Origin: Bifidobacterium avesanii
GTDB taxonomy: Bacteria > Actinomycetota > Actinomycetes > Actinomycetales > Bifidobacteriaceae
NCBI RefSeq assembly: GCF_009299475.1
Contig: NZ_WBSN01000007.1
Coordinates: 1 to 64,000, forward strand
Length of the DNA stretch: 64,000 bases
Reading direction: 5' to 3'
Numbering within the stretch: position 1 is the stretch's first letter; each line of letters begins with the position of its first letter. The translations under genes were made by a program, and so were the position numbers. Positions 18,645-28,000 of the stretch are shown in pieces. The notes beneath the pieces are model-generated. The model was not told the DNA's origin. It did no database searches and worked only from the letters and a program-made list of their open reading frames with translations.

Positions 18645-19646
18645 ATGGACACGCAGAACGCCCCCATCGCACCCGCAGACGCCGCCCCCGCGGAGAACAC
18701 GGAAACCACGGAGACCGGCCACCTTCTGGGCGCGGCCGACATCCGCCGCATCGCGCAGGAGGCCGGCGTGAGCCCGACCAAGAAGTTCGGGCAGAACTTC
18801 GTCATCGACCCGGGCACCGTACGGCGCATCGTGCGCGAGGCCGGCGTCACGGCCGAAACCGAGGTCATGGAGGTGGGACCGGGACTGGGATCGCTCACGC
18901 TGGCGATCCTCGAAACCGGCGCGACCATGACCGCCGTGGAGATCGACCCGCCGCTGGCCGAGCGCCTGCCGGACACGGTGGCCGAGTTCATGCCCGAGGC
19001 GTCCGATCGGCTCACGGTGGTGCTGCACGACGCCCTGACCGTGACTCCGGCGGACGTGCCGCAGTTCGCCGGCGGCCGCCCGTTCCGCTTGGTGGCGAAC
19101 CTGCCGTACAACGTGGCGACGCCGATCGTGCTCACGCTGCTCGAGCGCTTCGGAAACCTCGACTCCTTCCTCGTCATGGTGCAGAAGGAGGTGGCCGACC
19201 GTCTGGCCGCCGCGCCCGGATCGAAGATCTACGGCACGCCGAGCGTGAAGCTCGCCTGGTACGGCACCGCCGAGCGTGCGGGCGTGATCGGGCGCAACGT
19301 GTTCTGGCCGGCCCCGAACGTGGATTCCGCGCTGGTGCGCTTCCGCCGTCATCCGGCCGGCGAAGGATATGATCCGGCCGAGCGCAAGACCGTGTTCGCG
19401 CTGATCGACGCGGCGTTCGGCCAGCGGCGCAAGACCCTGCACGCGGCGCTCAAAAAGACCGTGCCCGCGGGCGCCTTCGAGGCGGCGGGCATCGACCCGA
19501 CCCGTCGCGGCGAAACGCTGACCATCGACGAGTTCGTGCGGCTCGCGCATGCGGTGCGTACCATGGAAGACGCGGATTCCGGCAACGCGGCGGGTTCCGG
19601 CAACGCGATCAACGCCGTCAACGAGGAGGGCACCGATGAGCAGTGA
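18645..19646 (+). CDS. rsmA: 16S rRNA (adenine1518/1519-N6)-dimethyltransferase
   Basis: A 333-residue KsgA/Dim1 enzyme that dimethylates two adjacent adenines in the 3' hairpin of 16S rRNA. It shows [15 protein letters not shown]-binding [15 protein letters not shown] and [13 protein letters not shown], and catalytic motif [14 protein letters not shown]. The C-terminal part contains [14 protein letters not shown]. An N-terminal extension of about 25 residues ([11 protein letters not shown]) and a C-terminal Asn/Ala/Gly tail exceed the usual length. GGAG nine bases before the ATG at 18645 sets the start. The gene overlaps ispE by 11 bases, and the order rpf-like, rsmA, ispE is conserved in actinobacteria. 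Confidence 0.95.
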   Translation: MDTQNAPIAPADAAPAENTETTETGHLLGAADIRRIAQEAGVSPTKKFGQNFVIDPGTVRRIVREAGVTAETEVMEVGPGLGSLTLAILETGATMTAVEIDPPLAERLPDTVAEFMPEASDRLTVVLHDALTVTPADVPQFAGGRPFRLVANLPYNVATPIVLTLLERFGNLDSFLVMVQKEVADRLAAAPGSKIYGTPSVKLAWYGTAERAGVIGRNVFWPAPNVDSALVRFRRHPAGEGYDPAERKTVFALIDAAFGQRRKTLHAALKKTVPAGAFEAAGIDPTRRGETLTIDEFVRLAHAVRTMEDADSGNAAGSGNAINAVNEEGTDEQ

Positions 19647-20622
19647 GCACAGCAACGGCAGCGGCCATACCGTCGCCAGCGTCACCGTGGACTGTCCGGC
19701 CAAGACGAACCTCGTGCTGCGCGTGGGCGAAACGCACGCCGAATGGGGCGGCCGCCACGCGCTGGACACCATCTACTGCGGCGTGGGCGTGACGGACAGC
19801 GTCACCGTGACCCGCAAGCTGCCCGGCAGCGGCTTCTCGCTGGACCTCGCCGGCGCCCACTTGGGCGACTTGGCCCACACCGACTCGGACATGCGCCGCA
19901 ATCATGCCGTGCTGGCCCTGTACGCGCTGGCCGAGGCGTGCGGCGAGTCCACGGACGTGGCCATCACGCTCGACAAGCGCATTCCCGTGGGCGCGGGGCT
20001 GGGCGGCGGCTCGGCGGACGCGGCCGGCACGCTGCTCGCGCTCAACGTGCTGTGGGGCCTCAACTGGCCCGTGGAGCGTCTGGAGCCGATCGCCGCGTCG
20101 CTCGGCGCGGACATGCCGTTCTGCCTGCACGGCGGTTTCGCGCACGGCTCCGGCTTCGGCGAGGTCATCGAGCCGCTCGACGACGATCATGAGGACATCG
20201 CGCGCCTTCGGGACGCCGGCTTCGGCGGGCGGCTGCTCGTGGGCGCCTACGACGACGAGCTGCGCACGCCGGACGTGTACCGCCGCTTCGACGAGATCGG
20301 CGCCGACCCCGATCATATGAACGACTTGCAGCGCGCCGCCGTCGACCTGCATCCGCGCTCGCAGCGGGCCATTGACGTGGCTCTGGCTGCCGGAGCGACC
20401 ATGGCGTTCGTTTCCGGATCGGGCCCGTCCGTGGTGGCCTGCGTGCCCAGCGAGACGGTCCTGCGCCGCATCGCGGACGACTGGCGGTCCACGCGCGCCG
20501 CGGACCGGATCATCGCGGCGGACGCACCCGCACGCCCGCGCGTCACCGCCACCGTGGCCTCCGCTGGCACTTCTGCCGGGGCTTCCGCGGCCACGCCGCT
20601 GACGGTCAGCGCGGAACGATAA
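19636..20622 (+). CDS. ispE: 4-diphosphocytidyl-2-C-methyl-D-erythritol kinase
   Basis: A 328-residue GHMP kinase of the MEP isoprenoid pathway that phosphorylates CDP-methylerythritol. Motifs are [12 protein letters not shown], the ATP loop [22 protein letters not shown] and the C-terminal [10 protein letters not shown]. It begins inside the end of rsmA: ATG at 19636, GAGGAGGG just upstream and stop of rsmA at 19646. The two are thus likely to be translationally coupled. The last 40 residues are a low-complexity Ala/Thr/Ser tail not needed for the fold. Confidence 0.94.
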   Translation: MSSEHSNGSGHTVASVTVDCPAKTNLVLRVGETHAEWGGRHALDTIYCGVGVTDSVTVTRKLPGSGFSLDLAGAHLGDLAHTDSDMRRNHAVLALYALAEACGESTDVAITLDKRIPVGAGLGGGSADAAGTLLALNVLWGLNWPVERLEPIAASLGADMPFCLHGGFAHGSGFGEVIEPLDDDHEDIARLRDAGFGGRLLVGAYDDELRTPDVYRRFDEIGADPDHMNDLQRAAVDLHPRSQRAIDVALAAGATMAFVSGSGPSVVACVPSETVLRRIADDWRSTRAADRIIAADAPARPRVTATVASAGTSAGASAATPLTVSAER

Positions 20623-20653
20623 GGTATTGGGGAAGATCGGCGGAAGGCGAACT

Positions 20654-21280
20654 ATGACGGATTCACAGCATTACGACGAGCGCGAGGCCCGCAAGGCGTT
20701 CGTGCGCAACCGGCAGCGTCTGGTGTTCTCGATCGCCTCGGTCGTGCTGGTCGTGGCGATGGTGCTGGCGCTGCTCGTGTTCTACGGCGTGATCGGCAAG
20801 TCCAGGAAGGCCGACCAGACCAAGCCGAACTTCGGCGTCACCGCGCCGTGCCTGCCCGACGGCTTCGACGGCAAGCGCATCGACCCGTCGCAGATCCACG
20901 TGCGCACGCTCAACGGCACCGACTCCTCCGGACTCGCCCGCGCCGTGCAGGACGAGCTTGAGAACCGCGGTTACGCCACCACCGCCGTGGCCGACTACCC
21001 GTCCGACACGGTCGTCAGCCGCACCACCATCTACTTCGGCGCCAACGCCATCCCGGAGGCCTACACGCTCGGCTCGCTGTTCACCGACGCGGCCCTGCAG
21101 ATGGACGACCGGCAGGACAAGCTCATCGACGTGGTCCTCGGCACCTCGTTCTACGACCTCAAGGACTCCACCGACCCGTCCATCTCCGACGACAGCCCGC
21201 TCGGCAACATCTCCGGGTGCGTGGCCGCCGCCAGCATGCAGAACCTCCCCCAGGCCATCCAGCACGACGCGGTGAACTGA
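20654..21280 (+). CDS. Membrane protein with LytR C-terminal domain
   Basis: A 208-residue protein. A charged N terminus (YDEREARKAFVRNRQRL) precedes one helix (VFSIASVVLVVAMVLALLVFYGVIG). The extracellular part is a LytR_C domain (HVRTLNGTDSSGLARAVQDELENRGYATTAV, then DVVLGTSFYDL). The LCP catalytic domain found in full LytR proteins is absent, so it is not a wall-polymer ligase; the role of isolated LytR_C proteins is unknown. The ATG at 20654 follows GGAAGG, and the gene lies 31 bases after ispE, probably in the same operon. Confidence 0.82.
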   Translation: MTDSQHYDEREARKAFVRNRQRLVFSIASVVLVVAMVLALLVFYGVIGKSRKADQTKPNFGVTAPCLPDGFDGKRIDPSQIHVRTLNGTDSSGLARAVQDELENRGYATTAVADYPSDTVVSRTTIYFGANAIPEAYTLGSLFTDAALQMDDRQDKLIDVVLGTSFYDLKDSTDPSISDDSPLGNISGCVAAASMQNLPQAIQHDAVN

Positions 21281-21290
21281 GCGCGGCTCG

Positions 21291-21480
21291 GCGGACGCGG
21301 ACTGCCGACCACGGAAGCGGGATATTTCCCCGAGGAAGGCCGGAATTCCGCCGGCCATGAAGACAATACCCGCATTCCGTGGTCGACCGCAGGGCACATC
21401 CAACCACGGAAGAGGGGAACTTTCACGCCCAGCCCCGGCATTCCGCTGGTCGAATAGAAAATACCGCGCTTCCGTGGTCA
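21291..21480. repeat. Hairpin-repeat cluster, copy A (two units)
   Basis: Two units of about 80 bp (21306-21385 and 21402-21480), each opening with ACCACGGAAG and closing with its inverse CTTCCGTGGT (first unit ATTCCGTGGT), with a period of 96 bases. The first unit also holds a nested GGCCGG...CCGGCC palindrome. Closely related clusters lie at 33564-33952 and 35495-35870. The open frames that cross it are not genes. Confidence 0.8.
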
Positions 21481-21534
21481 AACTGGCAACCGGCCAGCCC
21501 AACCCGATCAATCCCCCGCCCAACGGACTTGAAG

Positions 21535-22593
21535 TCAGGCACGATGACGAGCGGCGCCGGTCAGGCCACTGTAGGACGACCCGCGCGAAAAGACCATCTG
21601 CCCCGTCCATACGAGCAGCCACCCCACGCCGAGTACGCCGAGCGCCACGCGCAGTATGGTTTCGCGCGCATCGGGCACGTTGGACGGTTCAGGCGCTGGG
21701 TCGGGAATGGTCACGCGCGTACCGGAGATGAGCAGGCGGTGCGTGTTGACACCGTACGGAGTACAGGTCATGAGCGTCATGCGGTCGATCCCCTGCTCGA
21801 CTTTGAGCTGGCTCACGTCGTCCGGCAGAATCACGGAAATCCGGTCCACCCGGTAGCCCAAGGTCTCCCCCATGACCTCCACGTAGAAGAAATCGCCCTC
21901 ATGCACCTCGTCCAAACGCGTGAACATGAGCGCGCTCACCAAGCCTCGATGCCCGGTGATGACGCTGTGCGACGACTCCCCGCCCACCGGCAGGCTGGTG
22001 CCGTACAGATGCCCGGCGCCTTGGGCCAGCACGGCTTCGGAGGTGCCGTGGTAGATCGGCAGTTCGATGGAGACGCTCGGCACGCGCACGGTCCCCATCA
22101 CCCCGTCGCCGGCGTCCAACAAACTCTGATATTCCTCGTCCCGCGAGGAGATTGTGTCGTCCGCGCCGGATGCCCCCGAGGCGCCGGACGTGGTGGAGAA
22201 CGGGTCCGCGACTTCCCCCAGCACGGGTTGCCCGGACTGCGCCAGACGCTCGTTATAGGCGCGTGCGGCGGCCAGAGCCTCCTCGGCCTGCGGATAGGGC
22301 CACCCGGCCACATTCTCGCTCACCTGCTGGGATAATGCGGCCAAGGCGATGTCCGACCGCAACTGCATGGCCAGTGGATAGCAGACCACGCACACGGCGA
22401 CCACACACAGGGTGACGGACACGCTGCGCAGGGCGATCAGGCGGTGGCGCAGACGATGGATCCGGCGCATGAGGTCGGTGGTGTCGATGACGCGCTCGAA
22501 CGCCGGCGGACCGGCGTAGCGGCGTCGCGCAGGGCGATCAGGCCGGCTAGGCCGCGCAGATGAGGGGAAAACGGGGGCGGAAGAGGAAACCAT
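21535..22593 (-). CDS. srtC: Class C (pilus-assembly) sortase
   Basis: A 352-residue membrane transpeptidase expected to polymerise the LPVTG pilin upstream and join the large LPLTG subunit. It has an N-terminal cytoplasmic tail rich in Pro/Arg, a first helix (SVTLCVVAVCVVCYPLAM), a linker and the sortase core. The core carries catalytic His in VITGHRGL, Cys in MTLMTCTPYG and Arg in HRLLISGTRV, and the TLMTCTPYG context is typical of class C. A second, C-terminal helix (ILRVALGVLGVGWLLVW) is also class C-like. A DPF motif in VADPFSTTSG could act as the lid that occupies the active site. Its ATG shares one base with the stop of the preceding HTH gene (TGATG), so translation is coupled. It is the last gene of the pilus locus. 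Confidence 0.92.
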   Translation of the reverse strand: MVSSSAPVFPSSARPSRPDRPARRRYAGPPAFERVIDTTDLMRRIHRLRHRLIALRSVSVTLCVVAVCVVCYPLAMQLRSDIALAALSQQVSENVAGWPYPQAEEALAAARAYNERLAQSGQPVLGEVADPFSTTSGASGASGADDTISSRDEEYQSLLDAGDGVMGTVRVPSVSIELPIYHGTSEAVLAQGAGHLYGTSLPVGGESSHSVITGHRGLVSALMFTRLDEVHEGDFFYVEVMGETLGYRVDRISVILPDDVSQLKVEQGIDRMTLMTCTPYGVNTHRLLISGTRVTIPDPAPEPSNVPDARETILRVALGVLGVGWLLVWTGQMVFSRGSSYSGLTGAARHRA

Positions 22594-23042
22594 CAGACGA
22601 GTGCGGCCTCGCCGTCAAGTGCTGCGGCGGGCATGGCATGCTGCCGCGCGCTCATGCGCAGCGCGGCTAGTTCGCGTTCAAGCACCATGATGCGCAGGGC
22701 CTGACGGCTGATGAGCAGGTCGCGATCGTCCGGCGCTTCCTTGTCGGACTGCGCGATCTGCAGGTTGGATTCGGCCTGTGCCACCGGGTCTTTGTCCTCG
22801 GTGAGGGATGGATCGCTCTTCCAGCGCGCGATGCTGCGCTCGATGCGCTTTGCGCCGATGAGCGACGACGGCAATCCCACGCTTTCAAAGATGATCGCCG
22901 CCGATTCGCCGGCCCGGTATCTCCGCAGGCACATGCGCTTGAACGAGTCCGTGTACGTGATCCGGTTCGCCGTCGCGTTCTTCACCGCCGACGTGGATTT
23001 GAGGTATTCCACTTCCTCCGGCAGAAACAGCACCCTATGCAT
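22593..23042 (-). CDS. Transposase-like helix-turn-helix protein in the pilus locus
   Basis: About 149 residues. The N-terminal half (FLPEEVEYLKSTSAVKNATANRITYTDSFKRMCLRRYRAGESAAIIFESVGL, given here in pieces: EVEYLKSTSAVK, ITYTDSFKRM, YRAGESAAIIFESVGL) resembles the small HTH proteins (OrfA-like) that accompany IS3-type transposases. The C-terminal half is helical (DDRDLLISRQALRIMVLERELAALR), probably a coiled coil. No OrfB lies nearby. AGGAG seven bases before the ATG at 23042 sets the start, and the stop overlaps the sortase start. It could be a relic of an insertion element or a regulator captured by the locus; the sequence does not decide. Confidence 0.7.
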   Translation of the reverse strand: MHRVLFLPEEVEYLKSTSAVKNATANRITYTDSFKRMCLRRYRAGESAAIIFESVGLPSSLIGAKRIERSIARWKSDPSLTEDKDPVAQAESNLQIAQSDKEAPDDRDLLISRQALRIMVLERELAALRMSARQHAMPAAALDGEAALV

Positions 23043-23097
23043 ATGTACGCTCCTGATGTGCCAATTGTTTGATGTACCACGATGTACAACGTGCAAG

Positions 23098-23137
23098 GAA
23101 TGGGTGCCTCCCGCCGCAATACGGAAGGCACCCATTC
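23098..23137 (-). terminator. Hairpin between pilin and HTH/sortase genes
   Basis: A perfect 12-bp inverted repeat (23098-23109 with 23126-23137) lies 54 bases after the pilin stop on the minus strand. No U-run follows, so it may be a partial terminator or an mRNA-stabilising hairpin that sets a higher level of pilin than of sortase. Confidence 0.5.
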
Positions 23138-23190
23138 TCGCGCCGACTCGCCGTCCCTCAACAGTGCGGGGACGGCGAATCAGTCAACTG

Positions 23191-24828
23191 CTACGCGAGC
23201 AGCTGGCGCTTGGTGGCGCGAGCGCGAAGCTCCACGGTCACCGCCACGCCGGCGATCAGCAGGCCGATCACGGAGAACATCGCAATGCCGGTGCCGCCGG
23301 TGACAGGCAGCTGGGTAATGTTGGTGATGTTCTTCACGACCAAAACAGCCTTGTCATTGCTGATCTGCACCAAGCTGGAGCCAAGACCCGCGGTTTCGTT
23401 CGTGAACGTAATCGTGGCCGACTTGTCAGCATTCTGCTTGATCTCAACCTTGAACTTCACACCCAGATCCTGATACCCGGAAAGCACTCCAGTTTCCTTG
23501 ACGTAGTAAGTTCCTTCGTCGAGACCAGCGAACTTTACAACGGCCTTGCCATCCACCAGCGTAGAGGTAGCGGTAAGGGCCTTGCCGTCACGCTGCACAG
23601 GTGTGGTGTACTTGGCATCGGTGTAAATCGTGAAGGTGGCACCCGCAAGCGGGTCGTTATTACCATCAACCTTGGTGAACTCGAAATCATAGGTGTACAC
23701 CTTGGTCTTATCGTCAACCGTACCGTGATCGGTAATCTTGTTGGGGTTGTTCGAATACTCGAGTTGCACCTTGTTCTGGTTGCCCGTAGATCCAGATGTT
23801 GCATCCGCAGTCAGCTTGGCATCATACGTGATGGTGATGATCTCGCCCTGACCGGTATCCTTGCTCTTGCCGGCCGTGTACACGTAGTCGCTCATATCGA
23901 TTGTGATGGTTTGCTGTGCTTTACCATCCGAGTTGATAGTCGGCGTAGTGGTGTAGTTCGTGCCCTTGGTCAGGGTCTGGGTACCGACCTTCACAGTGAG
24001 AGTGCCAGCCTGATATGCCTGGCCCTTGCTCAGGGTATCGGTGAACTTAAACATGTACTTGTTGCCATTCTCATCAGGACTTGTGAACTTGCTGGTGTCC
24101 GGGATTTGGCTGGTGATCTTGTAGGACACGGTGTCGCCAACGCCCTTAGTGGCCTCGTCGACATCCTTGTTGTTCTCCACGATCGTCTTCTCCAGCGGAA
24201 TCGGGGTGTTCTTCACCTCAACCTCACCGGTCGCATGGGTAAGCACATCGGAACCGGTAGTGCCAATCTTCGTGCCAACAAGAATTGGCAGAGACTGCGT
24301 CACACCAGCAACGCTACCGTTCGCATCCGTAAGTAGGTACAGGCCTGCTTCTAAACCGGTGAACTGCAACGTAGCTTTCTTATCAGAACGATTGGCGTCA
24401 GCTGAGGATTTGTACGCACCCGTCTTAACAGTGGCAGAAGTCGCAACAGTCGTAATGGCCAGACCATCCGCAAATGTACGCCATGCAGCCTCATTCTGCG
24501 TTGACAACCAGCGAATCGGATCGCCATATGCGGTCGCAGCGCCAGTATAACTGGTCTTAACCGGTTCCACGCTCTTGACCGTTTCCAAGACGTCATCCAC
24601 AGTGGTGACAGTCACGGTGCCATCTTCGTTAGCGGTAAAGCTGGCGATCTTGAGTACGCGGAACTTCGTACTATTTGCCAACTGATTATCTGAACCCGTC
24701 AGGGTAATAGACGTACCAAGCTGCGGTGCAACCGCGTTAGCGGAGCCGACGCCCAGGGCGAGACCGCCGAGACCGACCGCGAAGGCGGCGAGGGCGGCAA
24801 GACCCCTCTTCAATAATGAACCCTTCAT
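23191..24828 (-). CDS. LPVTG major pilin with isopeptide-type domains
   Basis: A 545-residue secreted pilin. A signal peptide (residues 1-32, LLKRGLAALAAFAVGLGG ... SANA) is followed by a pilin N-terminal domain and a middle domain starting VEVKNTPIPLEKTIVENN, whose Lys residues are candidates for pilin linkage. A SpaA-like domain comes next (KVDGNNDPLAGATFTIYTD ... LDEGTYYVKETGVL), with Glu in the YYVKETG E-box. The sorting signal starts at residue 507: LPVTG, a hydrophobic helix and the basic tail RARATKRQLLA. It would be polymerised by the sortase at 21.5 kb. AAAGGA lies nine bases before the ATG. GC content is lower than in the housekeeping neighbours, as expected for a surface gene under exchange. 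Confidence 0.92.
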   Translation of the reverse strand: MKGSLLKRGLAALAAFAVGLGGLALGVGSANAVAPQLGTSITLTGSDNQLANSTKFRVLKIASFTANEDGTVTVTTVDDVLETVKSVEPVKTSYTGAATAYGDPIRWLSTQNEAAWRTFADGLAITTVATSATVKTGAYKSSADANRSDKKATLQFTGLEAGLYLLTDANGSVAGVTQSLPILVGTKIGTTGSDVLTHATGEVEVKNTPIPLEKTIVENNKDVDEATKGVGDTVSYKITSQIPDTSKFTSPDENGNKYMFKFTDTLSKGQAYQAGTLTVKVGTQTLTKGTNYTTTPTINSDGKAQQTITIDMSDYVYTAGKSKDTGQGEIITITYDAKLTADATSGSTGNQNKVQLEYSNNPNKITDHGTVDDKTKVYTYDFEFTKVDGNNDPLAGATFTIYTDAKYTTPVQRDGKALTATSTLVDGKAVVKFAGLDEGTYYVKETGVLSGYQDLGVKFKVEIKQNADKSATITFTNETAGLGSSLVQISNDKAVLVVKNITNITQLPVTGGTGIAMFSVIGLLIAGVAVTVELRARATKRQLLA

Positions 24829-25036
24829 CAGAGATCATTCCTTTCTCCGCCCCCGCCGGCCGGTTTTGAGCCGGTAAGCTGGAGGCTGGTTGTGGTTTAC
24901 CTTCTTTTTGTTGTGTGTTCCGCAGCCAACCGGTCGGCGGCGTTCCTCACGCCAATGACTCACGCCGTCGATCGGTCCTCTGCAAACCCGCTCCGCGCCA
25001 AACCGCACACGGGGCGAAAAGCTTGTTCCTGTTCAG

Positions 25037-28000
25037 TTATTCGGGTTGCGCCCCGGATTGCCCGGGTTGCCCGGCCCTGTGCTGGCCGCCTCCCGGACCA
25101 TCGTCGGGACCGTCCGGATCAGGCGCCCACGACGTCCAATCCGCGTCCAGCTCCGCGATCGGCACCGGCTTGCGCCTGCGCCACACGTAGTAGGCGGTCA
25201 CCGCGCCGGCCACGACCACCGCGAACAGCCCGAACAGCACCCAGTCGCGCGCCGACCAGTTGCCCGTCAGCGGCAGGGACGTGATGCCCTCGGGGTCGGT
25301 GATGGTCAGGGTGTAGGAGCTGTTGGTCACGACAAGGAGGCCGTCGTCGGTCCAGTGCAGAGAGATGGACCACTCGTTGTTCTCGTTGCTCCAGCTCAAT
25401 GCGGCTGCCGTATTCATCGGGTTCACGCCTTCCGGCACCGACTCCGACTGCTCGGTCAGCGTATAGGATCGACTCTTCGGATCCCCCTCGCCTGGCAACT
25501 TGTCGATGACCATCTCGCCGTTGGCATCGGTCGTAATAGCGTTATCAAGGCAAACTTCGCTGTTTTCCACGCACAGCTTGTACTTGGCGCCGACGACCGG
25601 CTGGCCATCTGGTCCGGCTACGCTGACGCGCTTGATTTTGAGGATCTCGGACCCCACCTTGTCACGTGAATCAAGCGCCTCAAGCACCCAGCCGCCCTTG
25701 CCGTCCTCGCCGCCGGTGGCCGACCAGTACAGCAGGATGCCGTCGTTGAGCTTCATCATGCCGGTGGGCGCCACAGTCTCGGTGAGCACGTAGGTGCTCT
25801 CCTTGGCGGAGAGGCCGTTGCTCGCGATGTTCGGGAACTTCGCAATCTTCAGCGTGCCATCCGAAGCGGTTTCCAGCTCGAGCCTCTTGCCTGCCGAGTC
25901 CGTCAGGCATGCGCCCTTGTAGCTCTCCTGCCCGTACAGGCACAGGGTGAACTTGGCGCCGGCGAGCGGCTGGCCATCCTCGCCGATCTTCTTGATCTTC
26001 ACCTCGGTGGGGTCGGTGGTGGAGATGGTCAGGTGGTGCCCGTTGGTCGTGTCATCCTTGGTTTTATCGTCGATAACCGGCTCGGCGCCTTCCTTGGCCT
26101 CGGCGGTGAATGAGAACCGGTTCTGCGCCAATGCATCCTTCACGTCCGGGTCGCCGGACACGGTGAGCAAATACCAGCCGACCGTGGGCAGATACCCGTC
26201 CGGCGCGCGGGACTCCTCAATCCGGTAGTACTTCGTCTCGCCGGTGGCCTTGCCGGCCATGTCGGAGATGCCGTCGTTGTCGGAGTCGCCGTCATCCGGG
26301 ATACCGTCGCCGTTCTCATCCTCGCCGTTGGCTTTGTTGGCGTAACGGGGAATCGGCAGTGTGACGATTGAGGACTTCACTGTGTCGTCGGTTCCCGGCG
26401 TGACGATGGTGCCGATGGGATCGCCGGTCGTCGTTGCGCATTCCTCGTCCGAGCACGCCTTCACCGTATACTCGGCTCCGGGTACGAGGTCGTTCGTCGC
26501 GTAGTCGAGCTTGTGGATGTCCACCGGGATATCCGCATGGGCGCGCATACCGTCCGTGTCGCTCACCTTGGAGCCGGAGTTCACGCCGACGGCAGATACG
26601 GTGATCGTGTCCTCGTGGTATTCGCCGGCCTTGAGCTGAAGCGTACCCACACAAGTAATGTGGTCGCCCACGGCCAAGGTCCTGTTGAAATATGGCGGAC
26701 AGCTGATGCCTGTGACGTCGGAGCCCGCCACCGTCTTGTCGCCATCGTTGGGATGGGCATCGTTCTTGATGTAGTTGACGTCCTTGAGGTCCTCATCACC
26801 GGTATTGGTGATGACGAACGTCACCGTCTGCTGTTCGGGCTTGCCGTTGACGTCCAGTGGCACGGAGACGTTGTTTTCCGCCTCGTATTCGGCCTGGTTG
26901 GTGACGTTGCCATCGGTGTCCTGACCGTCATTATCGTTACCATTGAGATCGATGAACTTCTCGACTCGGATGGACGGGCCGTAGAGCACTACACCGGCGT
27001 CCACGTAGGTCCAATTCTTCCGCCGACTGGTCAGCGTAATGACATTGGTACGACCGGTCAGTTTGTTGCCCAATGACGTGACGCAGAAATCACTGTTGCC
27101 GTCACAAGCATCCGAATCAGAGTTGCTGCCGCCATCATTGACATCAACCTTCGCATACCTCATCTTCGTATATTCCACGGTCTTGGCGTTCGTCAACGTC
27201 GATTCGTTCTCACCAGGCTCGGGGAAGTTGTCCTTTACCTGCTGCAACTCGGGCTTGGAGAACTGCACATAGTACTGCACACCCTCCGCACTCACCGGCA
27301 GGTTGGTGAACTTGTAACTCGGATAGCTCTGCCACTGGCCCTTGGTGGTCACGGTCTTGGAAATCTGGTTACCAGCCGCATCGAGCAGGTAGACCTCAAT
27401 GCCCTCCAGACTCTTGCTCCTGTATTCACCGAGGTCACTGCCATCCTTGTTGACGTCCCACCACACGTAGCCGGCGATGGAACCAAGTTCAGGGGCAGGC
27501 GACGAGGATGCCGTTACGGCTACGGCCACCTGATCGCAGGAGTCCTCGCGCATCTCGCTGGGAGGACCGTACGAGCCCGTGTACTTGTTGCCCTGACGCG
27601 AACCGAACGTGTGCTCGTCGCCGTCCGCGGCCGCCGCAAGCTGGAGACCCTGCGCGGAACCGCCCTCGGAGACCGGGGTGGCGTCCTCGGTGACGAACGG
27701 GGAGGACTGCGATTCCTCAGCAGCGGCGACGCTCGCGAGCGCCGACGCAGACTTCTCCGTGTTGAACAGGCTCTGCGCGCTCGCGTCCGCGCCGGCCAGC
27801 ACGCCCGTCAGCGCGGACGCCGAGGCGGAGGCAGTTGTCGACGAGGACGCAATGGCCGAGCGGTTCTTGAACGTCGATCCGACCACGCATGACTTATTGC
27901 CCACCACGTCACCGGTATCCGCATCCACCTCGGATCCCGAAGACGGCGTTATGACCTTTTCATCGCTGTTGTTCGGGTTGACGCTCTGGGTAAACGCCGG

